A stretch of DNA of 49,299 bases from Litoreibacter sp. (GTDB lineage Bacteria; Pseudomonadota; Alphaproteobacteria; Rhodobacterales; Rhodobacteraceae), in NCBI GenBank assembly GCA_026710325.1, contig JAPORH010000228.1, forward strand, positions 1-49,299, read 5' to 3'. Each line of letters opens with the position of its first letter. The stretch's first letter is position 1. The notes beneath the pieces were generated by a model that worked only from the letters and a program-made list of their open reading frames with translations, had not been told where the DNA came from and did not search any database. Shown here piece after piece: positions 43,125 to 49,299 of the stretch. The position numbers and the translations under genes are program-made.

Positions 43125-44249
43125 ATGGCCGATCTCAAAACCACCCTGCTGCACAATCTGCACCTGTCTTTGGGGGCCAAGATGGTGCCCTTTGCAGGTT
43201 ATGATATGCCGGTGCAATATGCGCTTGACGTGATGAAGGAACACCAGCATACGCGCGAAAAGGCAGGGCTGTTTGACGTCAGTCATATGGGCCAAGTGGT
43301 GGTGCGCGGCGACAGCTACACTCAGGCCGCTGAGGCGCTGGAACGCTTGATCCCCGTTGATATTCTGAGCCTTTCGGAGGGTCGCCAGCGATACGGGTTT
43401 TTCACCAATGAGGCAGGCGGTATCGAGGATGACCTAATGCTCGCCAACCGGGGCGATCATGTTTTCGTTGTGGTCAACGCGGCCTGCAAGGAGGCTGACA
43501 TTGGGCATATGAAATCCGCCCTCGAACCTGCTGTAAAGGTGGAGGAAATCACCGGCCGCGCGCTTCTAGCTTTGCAAGGCCCGGCCTCTGAGGCCGTGCT
43601 CGCAGCGCTGGATCCACGCGCCGCCGAGATGCGTTTCATGGATGTGGCGACGCTGGATCTAAACGGTGTCGAGGCCTGGGTGTCGCGCTCGGGATATACC
43701 GGTGAAGACGGCTATGAAATTTCTGTGCCGTCCGAAGCCGCCGAAGACATCGCCAAAGCTTTGCTGGCGCATGAAGATGTCGAACCAATCGGCCTGGGCG
43801 CGCGCGACTCGCTTCGGCTTGAGGCCGGGCTTTGCCTCTACGGCCATGATATCGACACGACGACAACCCCGGTTGAAGGGGCGCTGACATGGGCCATCCA
43901 GAAGGTTCGTCGCACGGGTGGAGTGCGGGAGGGTGGCTTCCCCGGCGCAGAAACGATCCTCAAACAGCTCGACACGGGCGCGCCCCGCAAACGCGTGGGG
44001 CTAAAGCCCGAAGGTCGTGCACCTATGCGCGAGGGGGTAGAGCTGTTTGCAACCGAGAACGCTGATGTCCCTATCGGTCAGATCACCTCAGGCGGCTTTG
44101 GCCCAACTGCAGGCCACCCGGTCGCTATGGGCTACCTCGCCACCGCGCACAGCCAAATCGGCACAACAGTCTATGGCGAGTTGCGCGGCAAACGCCTGCC
44201 ATTGACCGTCGCTACCTTGCCCTTCACACCAGCCAATTTCAAACGATAA
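43125..44249 (+). CDS. gcvT: glycine cleavage system aminomethyltransferase GcvT
   Basis: The 374-residue T-protein transfers the methylene group from the H-protein-bound aminomethyl to tetrahydrofolate, releasing ammonia. Family blocks: HLSLGAKMVPFAGYDMPVQY, KAGLFDVSHMGQVVVRG, SRSGYTGEDGYEISVP and LGARDSLRLEAGLCLYGHD. Start MADLKTT at 43125 has a GGAG site at 6 bases; two earlier in-frame starts are less likely. It is controlled by the tandem glycine riboswitch and is the first gene of gcvTHP. Confidence 0.95.
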   Translation: MADLKTTLLHNLHLSLGAKMVPFAGYDMPVQYALDVMKEHQHTREKAGLFDVSHMGQVVVRGDSYTQAAEALERLIPVDILSLSEGRQRYGFFTNEAGGIEDDLMLANRGDHVFVVVNAACKEADIGHMKSALEPAVKVEEITGRALLALQGPASEAVLAALDPRAAEMRFMDVATLDLNGVEAWVSRSGYTGEDGYEISVPSEAAEDIAKALLAHEDVEPIGLGARDSLRLEAGLCLYGHDIDTTTTPVEGALTWAIQKVRRTGGVREGGFPGAETILKQLDTGAPRKRVGLKPEGRAPMREGVELFATENADVPIGQITSGGFGPTAGHPVAMGYLATAHSQIGTTVYGELRGKRLPLTVATLPFTPANFKR

Positions 44250-44263
44250 CAGGGAGATACGAT

Positions 44264-44623
44264 ATGAAGTTCACTGAAGAGCATGAATGGCTCCGCGAGG
44301 AAGGCGAGCTGATCGTGGTTGGCATCACCGAACACGCGGCGGAGCAACTGGGCGACGTGGTTTTCGTCGAGCTGCCTGACGTCGGCGACACGGTTTCTAA
44401 GGATGATGAGATCGTGGTCATTGAAAGTGTCAAAGCGGCGTCTGACATTCTTGCGCCGCTGGATGGGGAGATCGTCGAGATCAACGAGGCGCTGGCCGAT
44501 GAGCCTGGCAAGGTCAATGACGACCCGATGGAAGGCGCATGGTTTTTCAAGATGAAAGCGTCAGATCTGTCGCCCATGGACGAATACATGGACGAAGCCG
44601 CTTACAAAAAACTGATTGCCTAG
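44264..44623 (+). CDS. gcvH: glycine cleavage system H protein
   Basis: The 119-residue lipoyl carrier has the lipoylation motif ESVKAASD with Lys57, preceded by [15 protein letters not shown]. The H protein shuttles the aminomethyl intermediate between GcvP, GcvT and the dihydrolipoamide dehydrogenase. ATG 44264 has a GGGAGATA site, 14 bases after the gcvT stop. Confidence 0.96.
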   Translation: MKFTEEHEWLREEGELIVVGITEHAAEQLGDVVFVELPDVGDTVSKDDEIVVIESVKAASDILAPLDGEIVEINEALADEPGKVNDDPMEGAWFFKMKASDLSPMDEYMDEAAYKKLIA

Positions 44624-44636
44624 AAGGAATTGCGCC

Positions 44637-47480
44637 GTGACGTTCGAGCCGACCGACTACCTGCCATATGATTTCGCCAACCGCCGCCATATCGGCCCGT
44701 CGCCTGCCGAGATGGCAGAGATGCTCGAGGTCGTCGATGCTGACAGCCTTGAGGCGCTCATCGACGACACGGTGCCGGAGGCGATCCGCCAGAAGGCCCC
44801 GCTTGATTTCGGCAAGGCCTTGTCGGAGCGTGAGCTGCTGCATCACATGAAGGGCGTCGCGGGTAAGAACAAGGTTCTGACCTCCCTCATAGGTCAGGGC
44901 TATCACGGCACGGTCACGCCGCCTGCGATCCAACGCAACATCCTTGAAAATCCCGCGTGGTACACGGCTTACACCCCTTATCAGCCGGAGATCAGCCAGG
45001 GACGGCTTGAGGCGCTTTTGAACTTCCAGACCATGGTCACCGACTTGACCGGGCTCGATATTGCCAACGCTTCTCTCTTGGACGAGGCCACGGCCTGCGC
45101 TGAAGCGATGACCATGGCGGGCCGTGTCGGAAAGTCAAAGGCCAAAGCCTTTTTCATCGATGAGAACTGCCATCCGCAAAATATCTCCGTCATGAAAACC
45201 CGCGCAGCGCCTTTGGGGATCGAGATCATCGTGGGCGATCCGGACGATTTGGACGCGGAGCAGGTTTTCGGTGCGATCCTCCAGTTCCCCGGCACCCATG
45301 GCCGTTTGCGCGATTTCACCCCGCAGATGGAGGCGCTACATGCGCATAAAGCCATCGGCATCATCTCAGCCGACCCGCTCTCGTTGACGTTGTTCAAAGA
45401 GCCGGGCGCCATGGGCGCGGATATTGCCGTTGGCACCACGCAACGTTTCGGCGTGCCTGTGGGATATGGCGGCCCGCATGCCGCTTACATGGCCACCAAA
45501 ACGCAATATGCGCGCAACATGCCCGGCCGGATTGTCGGCGTCTCCGTCGACAACCACGGCAACCGCGCCTACCGGCTGAGCTTACAGACGCGGGAGCAGC
45601 ATATCCGGCGCGAAAAAGCGACTTCGAATGTCTGTACCGCCCAAGCTTTGCTGGCGGTCATGGCAGGTTTTTACGCAGTTTTCCATGGGCCCGAGGGCCT
45701 GAAAGCCATTGCGCAACGCATTCACCGCAAAACAGCGCGCCTGGCGGAGGGCCTGAAAGGGGCAGGCTTCGACGTGCGCCCACGCAGCTATTTCGATACG
45801 ATCACGGTCGAGGTTGGCGCGCTGCAAGCAGCTGTCATGAAATCGGCTGTGGAGGAGGGGATCAACCTACGCAAAGTCGGCGCGACCCAAGTGGGCATCA
45901 CCCTGGACGAGCGCACGCGGCCTGACACGATTGAGGCCGTTTGGCGCGCCTTCGGGATTGATCGCGCAGACAAGGATTACACCCCGCATTACCACGTCCC
46001 CGAAAAGCTGATCCGCACCAGCGATTACCTGACCCACCCGGTTTTCCACATGAACCGGGCGGAGACGGAGATGATGCGCTACATGCGCCGCCTTGCCGAC
46101 CGTGATCTGGCACTTGACCGCGCCATGATCCCGCTCGGCTCCTGCACGATGAAGCTGAATTCGGCGGCAGAAATGATGCCGGTGACATGGGATGAGTTCT
46201 CCCTTCTGCATCCTTTCGTGCCCAAGGATCAGGCGGCGGGTTACACCGCGATGGTCGAGGACCTTTCGGCCAAGCTTTGCGATGTCACAGGCTATGATGC
46301 GATCTCGATGCAGCCCAATTCAGGCGCACAGGGGGAGTATGCAGGGCTTTTGACCATTGCCAGTTACCACCGCGCGAGGGGCGAGGGACACCGTAACATT
46401 TGCCTCATTCCGATGAATGCGCATGGGACCAATCCGGCCTCTGCTCAAATGGTGGGCTGGAAGGTCATGCCAGTTGCTTGCGACGTGCGCGGGGATATTG
46501 ACCTCGATGACTTCCGCGCGAAAGCGGCGGAGCATGGCCCGAACCTGGCTGGTTGCATGATTACGTACCCGTCTACTCATGGGGTTTTCGAGGAAACCGT
46601 AATCGAGGTTTGCCAAATCACGCATGACGCAGGGGGCCAAGTTTATATCGATGGCGCAAATATGAATGCGATGGTGGGCCTGTCGCGCCCTGGCGACCTG
46701 GGCGGCGATGTGAGCCACCTGAACCTGCACAAGACCTTCTGCATCCCGCATGGCGGCGGCGGGCCGGGTATGGGGCCAATAGGTGTAAAGGAACACCTTA
46801 TCAGTCACTTACCGGGCGATCCTCAGTCTGGTGATGGAGCTGTGAGCGCGGCGCCTTACGGCTCACCTTCGCTGCTTCCGATCTCTTGGGCCTATTGCCT
46901 GATGATGGGCGGCGACGGGCTGACGCAAGCCACCCGTGTCGCGATCCTCAATGCCAACTACTTGGCCAAACGGCTCGAAGGGGCGTTTGACGTTCTCTAC
47001 AAGGGGCCAACAGGCCGGGTTGCGCATGAGTGCATCATAGACACACGCCCATTTGCGGATAGTGCCCATGTCACTGTGGACGACATAGCCAAGCGGCTTA
47101 GCGATTGCGGGTTTCACGCACCGACAATGTCCTGGCCCGTCGCGGGCACACTCATGATCGAGCCAACGGAAAGCGAAACTAAGGCCGAACTGGACCGCTT
47201 TGTCGAGGCTATGCTGGGTATTCGCGACGAAATTCGCGCGATTGAAAACGGTGCCATGGATGCGGAGAACAACCCCCTCAAAAATGCGCCTCATACGATG
47301 GAGGATCTCGTGCGCGACTGGGATCGGCCTTACACGCGTGAGACTGGTTGCTTCCCGGCGGGGGCCTTCCGGGTGGACAAATATTGGCCGCCTGTGAACA
47401 GGGTCGATAACGCTTGGGGTGACCGTAACCTGACTTGCACCTGTCCACCCATGGAGGAGTATTTAGAAGCGGCAGAATAG
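44637..47480 (+). CDS. gcvP: glycine dehydrogenase (decarboxylating) GcvP, single-chain
   Basis: The 947-residue P-protein decarboxylates glycine with PLP and loads the aminomethyl onto GcvH. Both homologous halves are fused in one chain; the PLP lysine (Lys699) lies in [20 protein letters not shown]. The N-terminus [15 protein letters not shown] is typical. The start is GTG 44637 with AAGGAA upstream, 13 bases after gcvH; an in-frame TTG at 44616 is less likely. No lpd gene for the L protein is in view. Confidence 0.96.
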   Translation: MTFEPTDYLPYDFANRRHIGPSPAEMAEMLEVVDADSLEALIDDTVPEAIRQKAPLDFGKALSERELLHHMKGVAGKNKVLTSLIGQGYHGTVTPPAIQRNILENPAWYTAYTPYQPEISQGRLEALLNFQTMVTDLTGLDIANASLLDEATACAEAMTMAGRVGKSKAKAFFIDENCHPQNISVMKTRAAPLGIEIIVGDPDDLDAEQVFGAILQFPGTHGRLRDFTPQMEALHAHKAIGIISADPLSLTLFKEPGAMGADIAVGTTQRFGVPVGYGGPHAAYMATKTQYARNMPGRIVGVSVDNHGNRAYRLSLQTREQHIRREKATSNVCTAQALLAVMAGFYAVFHGPEGLKAIAQRIHRKTARLAEGLKGAGFDVRPRSYFDTITVEVGALQAAVMKSAVEEGINLRKVGATQVGITLDERTRPDTIEAVWRAFGIDRADKDYTPHYHVPEKLIRTSDYLTHPVFHMNRAETEMMRYMRRLADRDLALDRAMIPLGSCTMKLNSAAEMMPVTWDEFSLLHPFVPKDQAAGYTAMVEDLSAKLCDVTGYDAISMQPNSGAQGEYAGLLTIASYHRARGEGHRNICLIPMNAHGTNPASAQMVGWKVMPVACDVRGDIDLDDFRAKAAEHGPNLAGCMITYPSTHGVFEETVIEVCQITHDAGGQVYIDGANMNAMVGLSRPGDLGGDVSHLNLHKTFCIPHGGGGPGMGPIGVKEHLISHLPGDPQSGDGAVSAAPYGSPSLLPISWAYCLMMGGDGLTQATRVAILNANYLAKRLEGAFDVLYKGPTGRVAHECIIDTRPFADSAHVTVDDIAKRLSDCGFHAPTMSWPVAGTLMIEPTESETKAELDRFVEAMLGIRDEIRAIENGAMDAENNPLKNAPHTMEDLVRDWDRPYTRETGCFPAGAFRVDKYWPPVNRVDNAWGDRNLTCTCPPMEEYLEAAE

Positions 47481-47491
47481 TGCGCATAATT

Positions 47492-47505
47492 TAATGCATA
47501 CATTA
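47492..47505. promoter_or_regulatory. imperfect 14-bp palindrome before the ABM/lactonase pair
   Basis: TAATGCATACATTA has 12 of 14 positions symmetric and is bracketed by ATAAT and ATTAT. It lies 62 bases before the monooxygenase-fold gene. The shape resembles GntR-type sites (T-rich arms around GCATAC). Support is positional only. Confidence 0.3.
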
Positions 47506-47566
47506 TTCACTTGCGAAACCCTGGATTTCAGAGTTCACTGACCCTGAAACCGAAAGGAGCCTGGAC

Positions 47567-47857
47567 ATGTATGCCGTAACAGTGACTTTCACGATCAAAG
47601 AGGGGCAGATGGGCTCGTTCATGCCCCTCATGTTGCAAAATGCGCGCCTGTCGCAGGCCCGAGAACCCGAATGTCATCAATTTGACGTCTGCACCGAAAC
47701 AGACCGGCCAAATGAGGTGTTCCTTTACGAGCTCTATTCCAACGCGGACGCTTTCCAGGATCACCTTAAGAGCGCCCATTTTAGAAGTTTTGACGCCGAG
47801 GTGACCGACATGATCGCGACCAAACAGGTTTGCCTCTACGCGCAGGTTGTTCAGTGA
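47567..47857 (+). CDS. antibiotic biosynthesis monooxygenase (ABM) fold protein
   Basis: The 96-residue protein has the dimeric ferredoxin-like ABM fold seen in YgiN and LsrG-type proteins: YAVTVTFTIKEGQMGSFMPLM, AREPECHQFDVCTETDRPNEV, FLYELYSNADAFQDHLKSAHF. Family members act on quinols or signal-molecule breakdown products; no catalytic residue is diagnostic. Start ATG 47567 has an AAAGGAG site. It overlaps the downstream lactonase-like gene as GTGA, so the two proteins are made together. Confidence 0.88.
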   Translation: MYAVTVTFTIKEGQMGSFMPLMLQNARLSQAREPECHQFDVCTETDRPNEVFLYELYSNADAFQDHLKSAHFRSFDAEVTDMIATKQVCLYAQVVQ

Positions 47858-48651
47858 ACGGGCCCTGGCAGGTCCACGCGCTCAAATATGCGGAGCGAAA
47901 CGCCCGCACGCGTGCCGATAGCTTCATTTTCGACGACAATCATGACGCGCCGCACGCGATGGATTACTTTATCTGGGTGCTTAGGCGGGGGGATGAGGTC
48001 ATCCTCGTTGATACTGGTTATGACAGCGAAGAAGCCGCTGCCAGAGATCGCCCCATCCAAATGGACCCGCGTGAGGCGTTAAAGCCATTGGGGCTAAAGG
48101 CTGAAGACATAACCCAGCTCATCATCACGCATCTCCATTATGACCACGCAGGCGGGCTGCACCTGTTTCCCAATGCCACGATCCATCTGCAAGCCGCAGA
48201 GATGGCCTTCGCCACAGGCCCCTGCATGTGCCACGGCGTGCTGAAGATGCCCTTTACTGCGGATCATGTCTGCGAGGCGGTCAAACGCGTTTATTCGGGG
48301 CGCTGCGTCTTCCACGAGGGTGAGGGGGAGGTCGCCGAAGGCGTCACCGTTCATTGCCTGGGCGGGCATTCGCGCGGCCTGCAAGCGGTGCGGGTCCGGA
48401 CGGAAGCTGGCTGGCTTTGCCTTGCCTCCGATGCGACGCATTACTATGAAAATGTGTTTGAAAAGAAACCTTTCCCCATCGTTGTTGATCTTGAGGACAT
48501 GATGCGCGGTTTCGCACGGTTGCACGAGCTGGCCTCCAGCCCGCAGCTCATTATCCCCGGCCACGACCCGTTGGTCCGGGAGTTGTTCCCGCAAGATCAA
48601 GACGATCATGTGTTCCGCCTGGACCGTGGCCCCGATCGCTGGACATTCTGA
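47854..48651 (+). CDS. metallo-beta-lactamase-fold hydrolase, N-acyl homoserine lactonase family
   Basis: The 265-residue hydrolase has the dinuclear zinc motif HLHYDH (His93, His95, Asp97, His98) in LIITHLHYDHAGGLHLFPNA. A further histidine lies in VHCLGGHSRGLQAVRV, the bridging aspartate in LASDATHYYENVFE and the last histidine in IIPGHDPLV. The overall layout, including DYFIWVLRRGDEVILVDTGYD, matches AHL lactonase-like enzymes (AiiA/AttM). It could open lactone rings of quorum signals or other lactones. The start is GTG 47854, overlapping the ABM stop; an earlier TTG in frame is rejected. Confidence 0.9.
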   Translation: MNGPWQVHALKYAERNARTRADSFIFDDNHDAPHAMDYFIWVLRRGDEVILVDTGYDSEEAAARDRPIQMDPREALKPLGLKAEDITQLIITHLHYDHAGGLHLFPNATIHLQAAEMAFATGPCMCHGVLKMPFTADHVCEAVKRVYSGRCVFHEGEGEVAEGVTVHCLGGHSRGLQAVRVRTEAGWLCLASDATHYYENVFEKKPFPIVVDLEDMMRGFARLHELASSPQLIIPGHDPLVRELFPQDQDDHVFRLDRGPDRWTF

Positions 48652-48807
48652 CCGCGTTGCGCCCTCCCTAATGGGAGCGCACGGACCTCCCTCAACTTGT
48701 TAACCAGACCCCATCTAAACCTCTCCCCGTAAGCCAGGGGCAGGTGGCCGTGGCGTTGAGAACTGACGTCAACGCTCACGCCATCGGTGAGCCGCAAGGG
48801 TTTTTCA

Positions 48808-49134
48808 ATGGATCATCATATCGACCATATGCAGATGCCAATGGTGTACGGGCTCATTGGTGCGGCCTACCTGTTGGTGAATTTCGTGCTGTTTTTGTCA
48901 GAGGCTTATATCTGGCAACGTAAGGTAAAACTTAAAGCAAAAGGCCGCACGAGTTTCGGAGAGGATGCGGTGAATGCCGGCCTCGCCATGGCCGCTGCTC
49001 ACCTGTTTCATGCAGGCCTCATGACCTTGGTGCCAATGCACCACTACGCGTTTATCGCTTGGTCCCTGACGCTGACCATCGCCGGGATTACGCTCTATAG
49101 CGTCCGCCGCGCGACCTATCTCGACAGCCTCTGA
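48808..49134 (+). CDS. hypothetical membrane protein, 108 residues
   Basis: The protein starts with a histidine/methionine-rich segment (MDHHIDHMQMP). Three likely membrane helices follow: YGLIGAAYLLVNFVLFLSEAY, NAGLAMAAAHLFHAGLMTLV and FIAWSLTLTIAGITLYSV. HHIDHMQM and PMHHY might bind metal, but no family is recognised. Start ATG 48808 has a modest AAGGG site; a start 21 bases earlier is less likely. It stands alone after the lactonase-like gene, and a hairpin follows. Confidence 0.7.
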   Translation: MDHHIDHMQMPMVYGLIGAAYLLVNFVLFLSEAYIWQRKVKLKAKGRTSFGEDAVNAGLAMAAAHLFHAGLMTLVPMHHYAFIAWSLTLTIAGITLYSVRRATYLDSL

Positions 49135-49146
49135 TCGGCAATTCTT

Positions 49147-49176
49147 TGCGGCGCGTGCCGAACGGTATGCGCCGCA
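49147..49176 (+). terminator. hairpin after the 108-residue membrane protein gene
   Basis: TGCGGCGC (49147-49154) pairs perfectly with GCGCCGCA (49169-49176), with partial pairing inside the loop. It starts 13 bases after the stop codon. There is no T-run, so it may be a rho-independent terminator of the weak type or an mRNA end-stabiliser. The remaining 123 bases to the window edge show no gene I can support. Confidence 0.5.
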
Positions 49177-49299
49177 TGTCGCCTGTTGCATGCTTGTAAG
49201 TAGAGTCAGGGAGAGGCGCGCCCTGCTGTAGGTGCGGGGAGTTGCTGTTTTCCGGTGGCTTTCGCCCTTTACCGGTGCCTCAATCCTCACCTTGGCCAC

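Noticed and set aside
48659-48680. Intrinsic terminator after the lactonase-like gene
   Set aside because: CTCCC/GGGAG pairs around TAAT, but extension needs a two-base bulge and no T-run follows.
48898-49299. Minus-strand gene running off the right edge
   Set aside because: The frame overlaps the 108-residue membrane protein for most of its length, and its translation shows no recognisable domain; codon pattern fits a shadow.

Overview
The window looks like the chromosome of an alphaproteobacterium of the order Rhodobacterales (Roseobacter group). The evidence is the uniformly high-GC coding sequence, the ccmABCD cytochrome c cluster, a GapR-type DUF2312 protein, an LdtR-like MarR regulator, SdhE, MttB-like methyltransferase/dimethylglycine dehydrogenase-like pairs and a tandem glycine riboswitch before gcvTHP. 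This rests on family recognition from the translated sequence; no search was run. There are no tRNA, rRNA, CRISPR, phage or insertion-sequence features.

Layout. 0.2-2.2 kb: topoisomerase IV parE. 2.3-4.3 kb: a secreted YceI-like protein divergent from an ECF sigma/anti-sigma pair whose sigma gene lacks a normal start codon in the right place. 4.3-9.0 kb: MscS channel, MATE exporter and small cytoplasmic proteins. 9.1-10.7 kb: a decayed multi-frame membrane-protein gene upstream of a DCC-family thiol protein. 10.9-18.7 kb: aspartate aminotransferase, an XRE regulator, sdhE, a MarR regulator, ccmDCBA and aconitase. 18.7-20.9 kb: a methyltransferase-like membrane protein, a DUF1223 protein and an LpxL-like acyltransferase.

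20.9-23.5 kb holds a compact six-gene operon: two YeeE/YedE sulfur-transport halves, a DUF442 persulfide-type protein, then a nitrile-hydratase-family enzyme whose beta subunit is split into two genes. Three subunits, and this gene order, are the architecture of thiocyanate hydrolase. It is the strongest candidate for an undescribed system here: a metal nitrile or thiocyanate hydratase tied to sulfur uptake and handling.

23.7-28.3 kb: an acyl-CoA dehydrogenase divergent from an APH-like kinase and an enoyl-CoA hydratase/3-hydroxyacyl-CoA dehydrogenase fusion whose dehydrogenase half has lost key residues. The set resembles the kinase plus dehydrogenase chemistry of ACAD10/11 and LvaAC on 4-hydroxyacyl-CoA. 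28.4-32.8 kb: a complete sugar-type ABC importer behind a 14-bp palindrome. 32.8-36.2 kb: small and hypothetical genes and gapR.

36.3-47.5 kb is a one-carbon region. A twin-palindrome operator precedes a dimethylglycine dehydrogenase-like gene, an MttB-like methyltransferase gene and a TetR regulator. The MttB-like gene is broken by an apparently exact 817-bp tandem duplication. A membrane AbrB-family protein follows, then a tandem glycine riboswitch controlling gcvT-gcvH-gcvP. 47.5-49.3 kb: a monooxygenase-fold protein with an AHL-lactonase-like hydrolase, then a small membrane protein.
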